Notes: generated by a model from the letters alone, not told the origin. A DNA stretch of 64,000 nucleotides from Massilia antarctica (GCF_015689335.1 NZ_CP065053.1:1674001-1738000); one strand, 5' to 3'; numbered from the stretch's first letter, positions 16,928 through 25,410 are shown. Numbers and translations are program-made.

Positions 16928-17514
16928 TGGTCAGACTCGCAAAATACAACGCACATACCTTTATCGACGGCGCCATCGGCATCGCCGCCACCTGCGGCAT
17001 CGGCTCGGTGTCGATGTCGGCGATCGCCATCCGGGCCGGGGCGCCGATCGGGTCGGTGTATCACCGCTTCGATTCGCGCAGCACCTTGCTGGCGCACGCG
17101 TGGCTGACGGTGAAAGCCGATTTCCGCGAACAGGTGGCGCGCCACTGGGATGAGGAAGACACCTGGATAGCGGTGGCGGCGCTGCTCGACTGGTGCCGCG
17201 GCAAACCGGTGTACGCGCGCTTTTTGCTGCAGTACGAAGACTGCCCGGACCTGGGCGCGCCGCCCACGGAGGAACTGAACGAGCTGCTCGAAGCGGAGCA
17301 GGCGCGCCTCGATGCCTGCTTCGAGCGCTGCCTGCGGCGGCGCGGCGCCGATGGCGACGATGCCGCCCATACCCTGCGTTTCATGCTGATCGACGCCCCG
17401 ATCGCCATCGTCAAACCCTACCTGGCCCAGAACAAGCCGATTCCCGCCACGCTCGATTCGATCCTGCGCGCCTCGCATGACGCGGTCGGCGCGCTGGCCG
17501 CCTCACCTCACTGA
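16927..17514 (+). CDS. TetR family transcriptional regulator
   Basis: A 195-residue regulator. The N-terminal HTH spans about residues 10-50, with VSMSAIAIRAGAPIGSVYHRFDSRSTLL matching the recognition helix and the YxHF-like motif (here YHRFDSR). The C-terminal helical domain has no recognisable ligand pocket motif. It starts 18 bases after the VIT-like gene and 6 bases before the methionine aminopeptidase gene, so the last two likely form an operon controlled by the palindrome over the start codon. The regulated substrate is unknown. No efflux pump is adjacent, unlike many TetR loci. Confidence 0.9.
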   Translation: MVRLAKYNAHTFIDGAIGIAATCGIGSVSMSAIAIRAGAPIGSVYHRFDSRSTLLAHAWLTVKADFREQVARHWDEEDTWIAVAALLDWCRGKPVYARFLLQYEDCPDLGAPPTEELNELLEAEQARLDACFERCLRRRGADGDDAAHTLRFMLIDAPIAIVKPYLAQNKPIPATLDSILRASHDAVGALAASPH

Positions 17515-17520
17515 GAACTT

Positions 17521-18315
17521 ATGCGCTACTCCACCCAAACAGAACACGGCAAACCGATTCCCCTGTACGACGAGGCGGGCTTCGAAGCGATGCGCGCGGC
17601 CGGCCGCGTGGCCGCCGACACGCTCGACTTCATCGCGCCGCACGTGCGCGCGGGGGTGTCGACGGCAACCCTGGACACAATGTGCGAAGAATTCATGCGC
17701 GCCGCCGGCAGCATTCCGGCCACCATCGATTACCACGGCTACAAACACGCCAGCTGCATTTCGGTGAACCACGTGGTCACGCACGGTATTCCGTCGGACA
17801 AAAAAATCCTGCGCGAGGGCGACATCGTCAACATCGACGTTACGCCCAAACTCAATGGCTGGTTCGGCGACACCAGCCGCACCTTCGAAGTGGGCACGGT
17901 ATCGATCCTGGCCAGGCGCCTGGTCGATACGGCTTACGAGGCGATGATGACGGGCGTGCGCACGGTGCGTCCGGGCGCCACCCTGGGCGATGTCGGCGCG
18001 GCGATCGAGGCCTGCATCAAGGCGCAGGGGTTTTCATCGGTGCGCGATTTTTGCGGCCATGGCATCGGCCAGGTGTTCCACGATGCGCCGCAGGTGACGC
18101 ACTACGGGCGCGCCGGCACCGGCATCGTTCTCGAACCGGGCATGATCTTCACGATCGAACCGATGGTCAACGTCGGCACTCACCAGGTGACGGTGTTGCC
18201 CGACAAATGGACCACCGTGACCAAGGACCGCAAGTGGTCGGCCCAGTTCGAGCACTCGGTGGCGGTGACCGAGAGCGGCGTCGAAATCTTTACCTTGTCG
18301 GCCGCCGGGCGCTAA
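17521..18315 (+). CDS. map: Type I methionine aminopeptidase
   Basis: A 264-residue cytosolic metallopeptidase that removes N-terminal Met from new proteins. The five dinuclear metal ligands are present: D106, D117, H180, E213 and E244, within NIDVTP, WFGDTSRTF, GHGIGQVFHDAP, TIEPM and QFEHSVAVTE. The length matches the family. Its position downstream of a TetR regulator, not near rpsB/tsf, suggests an auxiliary copy, although the rest of the genome is not visible. It is separated by six bases from the TetR gene, so co-transcription is very likely. Confidence 0.95.
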   Translation: MRYSTQTEHGKPIPLYDEAGFEAMRAAGRVAADTLDFIAPHVRAGVSTATLDTMCEEFMRAAGSIPATIDYHGYKHASCISVNHVVTHGIPSDKKILREGDIVNIDVTPKLNGWFGDTSRTFEVGTVSILARRLVDTAYEAMMTGVRTVRPGATLGDVGAAIEACIKAQGFSSVRDFCGHGIGQVFHDAPQVTHYGRAGTGIVLEPGMIFTIEPMVNVGTHQVTVLPDKWTTVTKDRKWSAQFEHSVAVTESGVEIFTLSAAGR

Positions 18316-18334
18316 GCGCGCGGCGGGGTGTTAA

Positions 18335-18363
18335 TACCACTTTTTGCGCTTGCAAAATTGGTA
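18335..18363 (+). repeat. AT-rich inverted repeat after map
   Basis: TACCA ... TTTTGC - GCTT - GCAAAA ... TGGTA forms an 11-pair interrupted stem. It precedes a GC-rich terminator by 10 bases. It may be part of a bidirectional termination region between the convergent genes or an unrelated operator. Confidence 0.4.
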
Positions 18364-18373
18364 TGCATGAAAC

Positions 18374-18394
18374 GGGGCGCATGGCGCCCCTTTT
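18374..18394 (+). terminator. Intrinsic terminator between map and the xylanase gene
   Basis: GGGGCGC - ATG - GCGCCCC is a perfect 7-pair GC stem followed by TTTT on the plus strand. It ends map transcription and may also act on the convergent xylanase transcript. Confidence 0.8.
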
Positions 18395-18413
18395 GCCGCC
18401 AGCCTCCCTGAAC

Positions 18414-19718
18414 TCAGGTATTGGTGCAAGCCTTGCCGGACAAGCCATCGGCCACGCCGCGCAAGGCCGGCTTTTGCTGATAGCCGCCGTCGAACAGCAG
18501 CGGCCAGTCGGCATGCGCGTTTTTAAACAGGTCGGCGATCAGCCAGCTGCTTGGATCGCTCACGCCCCACACCGTCACGCCGCCGCGCAGCTTGGCCGGC
18601 ACCGTGTCCATGTATGCTTTCACGACCTCGCAATAGCGCTTTTTCTGCGCCAGCGCCAGTGCCGGCGTCAGTTCGCGCTTGATGTCGCCGGCTTTGTACT
18701 GGGCGCTGAATGGATTATTGATGGGGATATCGAGCTCGCTGATCTTCACCTTCAGATTGCGGTCCACGGCGCGCTTGAAGGCCGCCGAAATGGTGCTCAC
18801 CGACGGATAATCCATGAAGATATGCATCTGGAAGCCGACCCCGCTGATCGGCACCGAACGCGCCTTGAAACCATCGAGCATGTTAGTCAGGGTTTGCAGC
18901 TTGGCGGTATCGGCCTCGATGTTGTAATCGTTGTAGTACAGGTCGGCCTTCTTGTCGATCGCGCGCGCATTGATGAACGCCTGTTCGATATAGTCGGCGC
19001 CCGTCTTCTGGTAAAAAATCGAATTGCGGTAACCACCGCCGTCGTTAATGGCTTCGTTCACCACGTCCCAGCTGGCGACCTTGCCGGAGAAGTGCGTGGC
19101 AATCGTTTGCACGTGGGTCTTGAGCATCGCCAGCCAGGCCGCTTTGTCACCCTGATAGTTTTTCATGAACGCAGGGACCTGATAGTCCGAGTGCCAGATC
19201 AGGGTATGCGCGTGCAGGGTTTTGCCATTGTCCTTGGCGAACTTCAAAAAGTCGTCGGCCTGGGTAAAGTTGTAGGTATCCCGGGCCGGATGCAGATAAC
19301 TCATCTTCATGATATTGCCGGCGGTGAGCTGGCTGAAATGCGTCTTGATGGCCGCCTGCTGCGCCGGGTTGTTGTTGTAGCTGAAAGCTTCATTGCCATA
19401 GGAGAGAGACACGCCGACCGGGAACTTGGCCAGCCGGCTCAATCTGCTCACGGCGGTGCCGCTGGCTTTCTCGGACGAGCCGGAATCGAAGCCGGTCATC
19501 ATGTCGTCCGCCTCGCTCGCCATGGCGGGCGGGCGCGCATCGTCCGCTGCCGGAACTGCGTCGGCAATCGCGTCGGCTACCGCGTCGGCTACCGCGTCGG
19601 CTACCGCGTCGGCTACCGCCGGTGGCGCAGGCGTGACCGTGGGGCTGCCGGGGTCGGCGTCACCGCCGCAGGCGGAAAGGAGCAGGCATACACTGAAAGT
19701 GGCGGAAGTAAAGCGCAT
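18414..19718 (-). CDS. Secreted GH10 endo-1,4-beta-xylanase lipoprotein
   Basis: A 434-residue enzyme. The N-terminal signal ends in a lipobox (LLSAC17), so it is probably lipid-anchored and surface or periplasm located. Residues 35-55 are a repeat-encoded ADAV linker, followed by a Pro/Asp-rich spacer. The GH10 barrel spans about 100-430, with acid/base Glu222 in WDVVNEA and nucleophile Glu328 in KISELDIP, and the HTLIWH strand. It cleaves internal xylan bonds. A good GGAGA precedes the start. It is divergent from the LPMO gene, with a palindromic LacI-type site about 50 bases upstream. Both neighbours attack insoluble polysaccharide. Confidence 0.95.
   Translation of the reverse strand: MRFTSATFSVCLLLSACGGDADPGSPTVTPAPPAVADAVADAVADAVADAIADAVPAADDARPPAMASEADDMMTGFDSGSSEKASGTAVSRLSRLAKFPVGVSLSYGNEAFSYNNNPAQQAAIKTHFSQLTAGNIMKMSYLHPARDTYNFTQADDFLKFAKDNGKTLHAHTLIWHSDYQVPAFMKNYQGDKAAWLAMLKTHVQTIATHFSGKVASWDVVNEAINDGGGYRNSIFYQKTGADYIEQAFINARAIDKKADLYYNDYNIEADTAKLQTLTNMLDGFKARSVPISGVGFQMHIFMDYPSVSTISAAFKRAVDRNLKVKISELDIPINNPFSAQYKAGDIKRELTPALALAQKKRYCEVVKAYMDTVPAKLRGGVTVWGVSDPSSWLIADLFKNAHADWPLLFDGGYQQKPALRGVADGLSGKACTNT
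19558..19617 (+). repeat. In-frame 12-base tandem repeat in the xylanase linker
   Basis: Five consecutive 12-base units (four exact GCGTCGGCTACC plus one variant GCGTCGGCAATC) encode repeated Ala-Asp-Ala-Val on the minus strand, forming the linker between the lipobox and the catalytic domain. Copy number can change by slippage without frameshift. Confidence 0.9.
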
Positions 19719-19767
19719 CGGATCTCCAGAATGGTTTTATAGGTTGCAACATTAAATGCAAGGAATC

Positions 19768-19783
19768 ATGAAAACGTTTTCAT
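19768..19783 (-). promoter_or_regulatory. Perfect palindrome, LacI-family-type operator upstream of xylanase
   Basis: ATGAAAACGTTTTCAT is a perfect 16-base palindrome with a central CG, the form recognised by LacI/GalR-family repressors of sugar genes. It starts 50 bases upstream of the xylanase start, in a 339-base divergent spacer that otherwise holds only AT-rich promoter-like sequence near the xylanase side. No LacI gene is in the window. Confidence 0.6.
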
Positions 19784-20057
19784 TAGTAAATAAATAACTT
19801 TTTGCTTGTTGGATTGTGCGGTAAACACACCGGCAAGTCAATCGCCCGAACCTGCCCGGCACGCAGGCGCGGCGCCTGCAACGGAACCTTCCTTCACGCA
19901 CTGGTATTGCTTTCGGCGGCAATTTTGAAAACCAGTTGACTACCACTTTTACGGGCAGCATCCTGATTGATTTTGAACTGCAAGCGAGCGCGCGATGTCG
20001 GCCGGCCCGGCTGTATGCGTGCTTACCGACCTCGTCCTGCCCGAAAGGTAAATCAAC

Positions 20058-21473
20058 ATGAAAACACTTACCACCATCGCCGGCGCCTGCGCGCTGTTGT
20101 GCAGCGCCAGTGCCATGGCACACGGCTACATCACCCAGCCCGAATCGCGCAGCCTGCTGTGCAAGCAAGGCGGCAACAGCGCCTGCGGCGCGATCCAGTG
20201 GGAGCCGCAAAGCCTGGAAGCGCCATCCGGTTTTCCGGCCCAGGGACCGGCGGACGGCGTCATCGCCTCGGCCGCGCTGGCGCAATTCGGCGAACTCAAT
20301 GAACAGACCAGCAGCCGCTGGACCAAGCGCCCCATGCAGGCCGGCGCGAACGTCTTCAAGTGGCAGTTCACGGCCAACCACGCCACGCGCAACTGGCGCT
20401 ATTACATCACCAAGGCAGGCTGGAATCCGAACCAGAAGCTCACCCGCGCCGCGTTCGACCTGACCCCTTTCTGCGTGATCGATGGCGGCAACCGCCAGCC
20501 GCCGGCGCAGGTCAGCCACAACTGCACGGTACCGCAGCGCAGCGGCTACCAGGTGATCCTCGGCGTGTGGGAGATCGCCGATACGCCGAACAGTTTTTAT
20601 AACATGGTCGATGTGCTGTTCAAGGATGGCGGCACGGTGCCGGTGCCGGAATGGACGCAGCGCGGCGCGATTTACCCGTCGGTCGACCTGGCCGCGGGCG
20701 ACAGCGTGGCCACGCGCGTGTTCGACGCGGCGGGCGAGCATCCCGAGCTGCAAACCAAGGTCACCATCGGCAGCGCCAGCGAAGGCTTGCGCAACAACTG
20801 GGCGTATCTGCTGGCCACCCGCATCAACGCCGAACAGCCGCAGCTGCACGCGGGCCAGCTGGGCCAGGATGGCAAGATCACCCCGGTGTACGGGCAAAAC
20901 ACCGTGTATGCGAAAACCGCCAGCACCTTGACCCGGGTCGAAGTCCAGATCAACAAGGACCAGACGCCGCCGCCGGCCGACTTCAGCGTCAGCGATCTGC
21001 GCACCTCGTATGTGATCAAGGGCGGCCAGTTGACGATCAATTTCAGCGTCAGCGCCAATGCCGACATGGACGTCAGCGCGTATGTGTACGACCAGGCGGG
21101 CGTGTCGAAGGGCTTTGCCACGGCGCCGCTGAACAACAACAGCGCGGCGCTGGCGGTGAACCTGAACGCACCCAAGGCGGGCGCGCACCAGCTGGTGCTC
21201 AAGGCGGTGGTCAAGGAGGGCGGCGCGGTGCTGCAGAAGACCTTCGCGCTGACCTTGACGGAAGAAGGCGGCAGCGCGGCCTACGATCATGTGTTCCCGG
21301 CGTCGCTGGCCAGCTACAAGGCCGGTACCCGCGTGCTGCAATCGAAGAACGGCAAGGTCTATACCTGCAAGCCGTTCCCGTACAGCGGCTGGTGCACGCA
21401 GTGGAGCGCGGCATCGCCGAATTACGAGCCGGGTGTGGGCGCCAACTGGCAGGACGCCTGGATCGCACCGTAG
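20058..21473 (+). CDS. gbpA: GbpA-like chitin/GlcNAc-binding AA10 lytic polysaccharide monooxygenase
   Basis: A 471-residue secreted copper enzyme. The signal peptide ends at AMA21, leaving His22 (HGYIT) as the mature N-terminus, which with a later His (in TANHATRNWRYYIT) makes the histidine brace. The AA10 domain is followed by a GbpA-type domain 2 (IYPSVDLAAGDSVATRVFD, NNWAYLLATRIN, VYGQNTVYAK), then an Ig-like domain and a C-terminal CBM5/12-like module (GKVYTCKPFPYSGWC, W-rich). It oxidatively breaks crystalline chitin and binds GlcNAc surfaces. AAAGGT precedes the ATG. It is divergent from the xylanase gene. Confidence 0.93.
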   Translation: MKTLTTIAGACALLCSASAMAHGYITQPESRSLLCKQGGNSACGAIQWEPQSLEAPSGFPAQGPADGVIASAALAQFGELNEQTSSRWTKRPMQAGANVFKWQFTANHATRNWRYYITKAGWNPNQKLTRAAFDLTPFCVIDGGNRQPPAQVSHNCTVPQRSGYQVILGVWEIADTPNSFYNMVDVLFKDGGTVPVPEWTQRGAIYPSVDLAAGDSVATRVFDAAGEHPELQTKVTIGSASEGLRNNWAYLLATRINAEQPQLHAGQLGQDGKITPVYGQNTVYAKTASTLTRVEVQINKDQTPPPADFSVSDLRTSYVIKGGQLTINFSVSANADMDVSAYVYDQAGVSKGFATAPLNNNSAALAVNLNAPKAGAHQLVLKAVVKEGGAVLQKTFALTLTEEGGSAAYDHVFPASLASYKAGTRVLQSKNGKVYTCKPFPYSGWCTQWSAASPNYEPGVGANWQDAWIAP

Positions 21474-21485
21474 TCCGGCGGGCGC

Positions 21486-22040
21486 TTACCTGGCGGTGGG
21501 CGCGCCCATGCGCACCTCCGCCAGCTTCCACGATGCCAGGCCATGACGCTCCATCACGAGCGACATGCGCCGCTCGCCCGGATTGTCCGGTTCCAGGTGC
21601 ATGATGAACTGACCGAGGCCGACCCGTTCGGACGTGTACTTCGGAGCGGGCTTCTTCGGCGCATTCTCTTGCGCGCCATGCGGGCGCGGATGCAAGGTTC
21701 CCTGCTCCATCGCGCGCATGACGAATTCCGGGCGCACCATGGCGTCGACCATCTTGTCGGCCATGGCCATTCCCAGCATCTTGCCGATCGCCGTACCGGC
21801 CTCGCCAAGCGCGCTGGTGTCCCGGCGCCCGACTTCCTCGTTCATGACGGCGCTGAGCTGCAGCTTGACGCTTTCGCGCAGGCGCGGGTAGTCGACGCGC
21901 TCGTTGAAGCTTTCGGCGTTGTTCTCGCGGGCCGCCGCGCGCATCTGGTGCAGCGCGATCAGGGGAGAGTAGTACCAGTACGCCGCGCCGGCGGCGAGGC
22001 ACAGCGTGGCGAGTCCGAGCTTGAGGTGAGTTGCCTTCAC
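21486..22040 (-). CDS. DUF2939 family protein
   Basis: A 184-residue protein with one N-terminal hydrophobic segment (about 7-27, signal anchor) and an extracytoplasmic remainder. The stretch YYSPLIALHQMRAAARENN followed by FNERVDYPRLRESVKLQL is the hallmark of DUF2939, whose members are found in many proteobacteria and whose role is unknown. The C-terminal part holds a basic Pro/Lys segment and a VMERHGLASWKLAEVRM strand pattern. The gene stands alone, convergent with the LPMO gene 12 bases away. Confidence 0.88.
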   Translation of the reverse strand: MKATHLKLGLATLCLAAGAAYWYYSPLIALHQMRAAARENNAESFNERVDYPRLRESVKLQLSAVMNEEVGRRDTSALGEAGTAIGKMLGMAMADKMVDAMVRPEFVMRAMEQGTLHPRPHGAQENAPKKPAPKYTSERVGLGQFIMHLEPDNPGERRMSLVMERHGLASWKLAEVRMGAPTAR

Positions 22041-22103
22041 GATGTCCTTCTGTAGGTTGACTGTGTGCCGGATTCTACACGGCGCGCGCCCCGCGTCGCG
22101 GTG

Positions 22104-22571
22104 TCAGGAAACCCAGATGTCCGCCACGCACACCAAGGTATTGGCAAATGAATCGTAGCGATAATGCGAACCGCGCCCCCACAAGCCTCCCCATATGAAA
22201 TGCAGGGCAACGAGATCCGTGTCCACGATTGGCGCAAAGCCCGCAAGGCCGATGGGGTGCGATCCCGTGTTGCTGAAGATGCCCCTGGGCGGGCGTCCCC
22301 GCGCCCAGTGATATCCCGAATGCACTGTCATGAAGCGGACATATTCCTGCGGATCGCGCCTCTCCACGCCATGGTCATTGAGCAGCCAAGCGTTCGCCAC
22401 AGGGGACGGGTAATTATGTGCAGCATCCACCAGCGCAACGGGCATGTGTTCGGCGATCCAGACGATGGGCGGACGAGACACTTCGCCGCTGTCGATCCAG
22501 GCTTGCCGGATTTCGCTGACGCATGCATGGCGCAGAAAATCATGCACAATCATCCCCCGCTCGATGCACAT
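22104..22571 (-). CDS. Hypothetical protein, unrecognised
   Basis: A protein of 155 residues (149 if the second Met at 22553 is used). It has no signal peptide or membrane helix and many His, Trp and Tyr residues: VWIAEHMPVALVDAAHNYPS, YVRFMTVHSGYHWARG, HFIWGGLWGRGSHYRYDSF. I do not recognise a family. The base composition is slightly less GC-rich than its neighbours. Upstream lies a 34-codon frame. The consistent composition and length make a real gene likely. Confidence 0.6.
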   Translation of the reverse strand: MCIERGMIVHDFLRHACVSEIRQAWIDSGEVSRPPIVWIAEHMPVALVDAAHNYPSPVANAWLLNDHGVERRDPQEYVRFMTVHSGYHWARGRPPRGIFSNTGSHPIGLAGFAPIVDTDLVALHFIWGGLWGRGSHYRYDSFANTLVCVADIWVS

Positions 22572-22610
22572 GCACAGCCGCGACGCACAGGAGAAAAATG
22601 ATGGCGTTTG

Positions 22611-22715
22611 TCATAGCTGCATATCTTTCTTCCGTGCATTCAGGAAGATAAATGTCATGACGAGGGCGCCGACGCCGGCGACAATGGCGGAGACGAGGGG
22701 AACGTTCACATTCAT
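22611..22715 (-). CDS. Possible 34-residue single-helix membrane peptide
   Basis: An ATG-started frame encodes MNVNVPLVSAIVAGVGALVM followed by TFIFLNARKKDMQL. It is a single transmembrane helix with a positively charged cytoplasmic tail, the form of a small membrane peptide. No clear Shine-Dalgarno is visible. The helix pattern argues for a gene, but 34 codons can be open by chance. Confidence 0.35.
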   Translation of the reverse strand: MNVNVPLVSAIVAGVGALVMTFIFLNARKKDMQL

Positions 22716-22757
22716 CGTGTCGCCGTGATTGCTCGTGTCGGGAGTGCCATCGGACGC

Positions 22758-23201
22758 TCAAAGCAGGTGCAGGTACCTGATCCAGGTAATAGCAACGATA
22801 AAGATGGAAAAGACAAACATCCTGGTGACGGCAGGATTGATACCGCGTTCCAGCACGGCATCGGCCGGCTGTCGCGGGCAATAGTAAGCAGGTACGGTAG
22901 CGCCGGGCGGGTACTTCGCGATTACCCGTTCGGCGCGCGGCTGCGTCTTGTTGTCCATGATTCCAGTGAAGGCCAGCTGGGTGCCCACGTAATCGCATCC
23001 GTCGACCGTGTAACGGTACGTGACTGCGGCCCGGTAGGCACCATCGGCGTCGAGTTTTTCAGCTTCGGACGTGAGGATGACCGCGCTGGCGGAGGGCCAC
23101 GAGCGGGCCTCCCAGCTTTGGCGCAGCCGCATGAGGAAAGTGAGCGTGGCGGCGGCCGCAAGGGCCGCTGTGACGCATGCTGCAAGGAGTTGAAAGGTCA
23201 T
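22758..23201 (-). CDS. DUF3592 family membrane protein
   Basis: A 147-residue protein from the ATG opening MTFQLLAACV; in-frame starts at 23258 and a TTG at 23267 would lengthen it by up to 22 residues. One N-terminal and one C-terminal helix flank an extracytoplasmic beta domain: SASAVILTSEAEK, YRAAVTYRYTVDGCDYVG and the ERVIAKYPPGATVPAYYCPRQP segment, which is the DUF3592 hallmark. The role is unknown. It follows the GNAT gene on the same strand, and with the longer start the two nearly overlap. Confidence 0.85.
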   Translation of the reverse strand: MTFQLLAACVTAALAAAATLTFLMRLRQSWEARSWPSASAVILTSEAEKLDADGAYRAAVTYRYTVDGCDYVGTQLAFTGIMDNKTQPRAERVIAKYPPGATVPAYYCPRQPADAVLERGINPAVTRMFVFSIFIVAITWIRYLHLL

Positions 23202-23267
23202 GTTGCCGCTTCCGTTTTGCGGGGCGCTGACGAAGGGCGCCAGTTCGACATCGATCATGCCGCGCAA

Positions 23268-23777
23268 TCAGCCCGCGCCGACGTCGCGCAGCATGTGGAT
23301 ATCGTCGTAGAACACGCCGTCCACGCACAAGGCGCGCGGCTCGTGGCCGAACTGGCGAAATCCCATCGATTCGTACAGCGCCAGCGCCGCCGCGTTGCTG
23401 GCGGTGAGGGTCAGGGTCACCTGGCGCAGTCCTGGCATGGCATCGGCGAAGGCCAGCGCGTGCGCCAGCAGCTGCCGGCCGACGCCCTGGTTGCGCCAGG
23501 CCGGCGCGACCACCATGCCGCGCACGAAGGCCTTGTGGCGCAGCTTGGGCGCGCTCTCGCGCCCCACGCCGACGATGCCAACGAGTTGCGCGCCGTCGAA
23601 GGCGCCGAATCGGTTGCGTCCAGAATCCGGGGCCATGTGCGCTTCGATGACCGACAGCGGCGTGTCGCACTCTTCCTCGTAGCTGGAGCTGAACGCGGAC
23701 GGGCACTCGCGCAAGGCCGCCAGGCGCAGCGACTGGAACGCGTGTGCATCGGCGGGAACAAGGCGGCGTATGAGCAT
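23268..23777 (-). CDS. GNAT family N-acetyltransferase
   Basis: A 169-residue acetyltransferase. The start is at MLIRRLVPADAHAFQSLRL, the usual GNAT beginning; the open frame upstream is not protein-like. Motif A (MVVAPAWRNQGVGRQLLAHA) binds acetyl-CoA, and motif B appears as NAAALALYESMGFRQFG. The substrate is unknown; GNATs of this size acetylate small molecules, antibiotics or protein N-termini. It is followed by the DUF3592 gene on the same strand, 66 bases or fewer apart depending on start choice. Confidence 0.92.
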   Translation of the reverse strand: MLIRRLVPADAHAFQSLRLAALRECPSAFSSSYEEECDTPLSVIEAHMAPDSGRNRFGAFDGAQLVGIVGVGRESAPKLRHKAFVRGMVVAPAWRNQGVGRQLLAHALAFADAMPGLRQVTLTLTASNAAALALYESMGFRQFGHEPRALCVDGVFYDDIHMLRDVGAG

Positions 23778-24092
23778 GAGCAGGGCAATGAAGGCAGTGG
23801 GATGACGATGATAACCCAGTCGTGCCGCAGCCGCGGCCGGCCCTGCTTCCAGCCGCTTGCGGGCGCATCCTGCATTGCCGCGCCGGGCTGCGCGTAACGC
23901 TGCCACATGCCGGTTTTCCAGGACGCGAGCTTTGACAAGAACGCAAATGAAAAACGCGGCCGCCAGCACAGCTTATCGGCAATGGCGAACAAGATATATT
24001 TTTATCAAGCCATGTGGTTCATCGCATACCATAGCGTCCCAAGCGGACTGCCGGGAACGGACCAGTTCTTGTTTCATCTTTACTTCACAGCC
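23778..24092. other. Intergenic spacer between divergent GNAT and DUF2238 genes
   Basis: About 315 bases. Both strands have short open frames, but none is protein-like. The half nearer the DUF2238 gene is AT-rich and probably holds its promoter; no clear -35/-10 pair, operator or repeat was recognised. Confidence 0.4.
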
Positions 24093-24731
24093 ATGTACCC
24101 TTCCAAGCGCACGTCCACTGTCATCATGCTGCTCATCTTCGCCCTTACCTGGATCAATCCGCCGTGGCCGGTGGAACAGGCGCTGCACAGTTCGCTCACC
24201 CTGATCGGCTTTGGGCTCCTGTGGAAGTTTTCCGGACGCAGCGGCTTCACCGACCTCGATTTCCTGCTCATTGCCGTGTTCCTGTCGGTGCATTCGATTG
24301 CCGCGCGCTGGCTGTATTCCAACGTGCCTTACGATGCATGGGGACAGTCGCTGTTTCACTTTTCCATCGACCAGGCATTCGGATGGACGCGCAATAATTT
24401 CGACCGGCTCGTGCACTTCCTGTTCGGCCTGTGTTTCACGCCAGGCGCCATCTCCTACCTGAGCAAGCGGCGCGGCTTGTCGGTGCGGCTCGGTTTGTAT
24501 ATCGCCGTGTCGGCGGTGATGATCACCAGTCTCTGGTACGAATGGTTCGAATTCGCGGTGGCGATGACCTTGTCGTCGGACGACGCCGAGTCGTACAACG
24601 GGCAACAGGGCGATATGTGGGATGCGCACAAGGACATGCTGATGGCCACCTTGGGCAGCCTGGTGTGGGCCTGGCCGGCGTTGCGCGCGCCGTCCGGAGG
24701 GCGCGGCCCTCATTCAAGCGCCGAACAATAG
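24093..24731 (+). CDS. DUF2238 (YjdF-like) inner-membrane protein
   Basis: A 212-residue polytopic membrane protein. The start is at MYPSKRTSTVIMLLIF, which gives the length of E. coli YjdF; the frame is open 62 codons further upstream without support. About six helices are visible, with the family segments FHFSIDQAFGWTRNNFDRLVHF and YEWFEFAVAMTLSSDDAESYNGQQGDMWDAHKDM; the acidic/Asp-rich QGDxWDxxKDM motif is strongly conserved. The function is not known. It is monocistronic. Confidence 0.92.
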   Translation: MYPSKRTSTVIMLLIFALTWINPPWPVEQALHSSLTLIGFGLLWKFSGRSGFTDLDFLLIAVFLSVHSIAARWLYSNVPYDAWGQSLFHFSIDQAFGWTRNNFDRLVHFLFGLCFTPGAISYLSKRRGLSVRLGLYIAVSAVMITSLWYEWFEFAVAMTLSSDDAESYNGQQGDMWDAHKDMLMATLGSLVWAWPALRAPSGGRGPHSSAEQ

Positions 24732-24840
24732 AGCGGAAAAACGTGCTTAACGTGACGAGTCACGCTTCACGTAATCCCCCATCATCCCACACGTTGACCC
24801 GTCCTCGTCCTCCGGATTGATGCAGCTGTCACCGTGAACA

Positions 24841-25083
24841 TCAGTCGTCTTTATCGCGCAAGCGGTCGCGGGCGGCCTGAAGCGACTCGTGATACGTATT
24901 CTCGAAAGGAATGAACGAGGTCTTTTCAAAGAGACAGCAGAGATTCCAGAGTGCGCGCGCCTCTGCTTGGTCCTCGATCGTCAACTGATCCGAGTGGCTG
25001 AAGCGTTGAAGAAATTCGAACAGGACGATGGATTCATCCAACGTAAGGGTCAGCGTGACATCGCTGTTAGTGGAATCGGTCAT
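24841..25083 (-). CDS. Small acidic protein of unknown function
   Basis: An 80-residue acidic, helical protein (TLDESIVLFEFLQRFSHSDQ, then IEDQAEARALWNLCCLFEK, then a charged RDRLRDKDD tail). No signal or membrane segment. I do not recognise a named family; the layout resembles small partner or immunity-like proteins, without evidence for that role. Its base composition is less GC-rich than its neighbours. It is the only reasonable gene in the stretch. Confidence 0.65.
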   Translation of the reverse strand: MTDSTNSDVTLTLTLDESIVLFEFLQRFSHSDQLTIEDQAEARALWNLCCLFEKTSFIPFENTYHESLQAARDRLRDKDD

Positions 25084-25206
25084 TTTTTGGGTGTCGTGAA
25101 AATCATGACATGCGATCAGACATAAAATGGCTTACTAAACAGATTGTAATTCATTGGCCTCATCTTCAAGCCCGTTTTGATGAAAGATGCGCAAACGCGT
25201 CGCCGC

Positions 25207-25410
25207 TCAGTGCGGCGGCGCTTCCAGCTCGAACACGTCTTCGATGGTGGTGCCGAACAGGCGCGCGATCTTGTAGGCCAGCGGCAGGCTGGGGTCGTAC
25301 TTGTCGTTCTCGATGCAGTGCACGGTCTGGCGGCTGACGTCGAGCGCCTGCGCCAGGTCGGACTGGTTCATCGAACGGGCCTTGCGCAATTCAGTTATCC
25401 GGTTCTTCAT
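25207..25410 (-). CDS. Small XRE-family HTH regulator
   Basis: A 67-residue regulator that is essentially only a helix-turn-helix: MKNRITELRKARSMNQSDLA with QALDVSRQTVHCIENDKYDP as the recognition helix, then IARLFGTTIEDVFELE. This is the short YozG/YgzD-like form that typically regulates a neighbouring membrane-protein gene. It ends the minus-strand operon after a membrane-protein gene and an epimerase gene, 22 bases after the latter. The repeated 7-mer array upstream of the operon could be its operator. Confidence 0.9.
   Translation of the reverse strand: MKNRITELRKARSMNQSDLAQALDVSRQTVHCIENDKYDPSLPLAYKIARLFGTTIEDVFELEAPPH

Noticed and set aside
24751..24764. CGTGAC-GA-GTCACG palindrome after the DUF2238 gene
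   Set aside because: Short, no T-run, and not at a promoter distance from any gene; probably chance.
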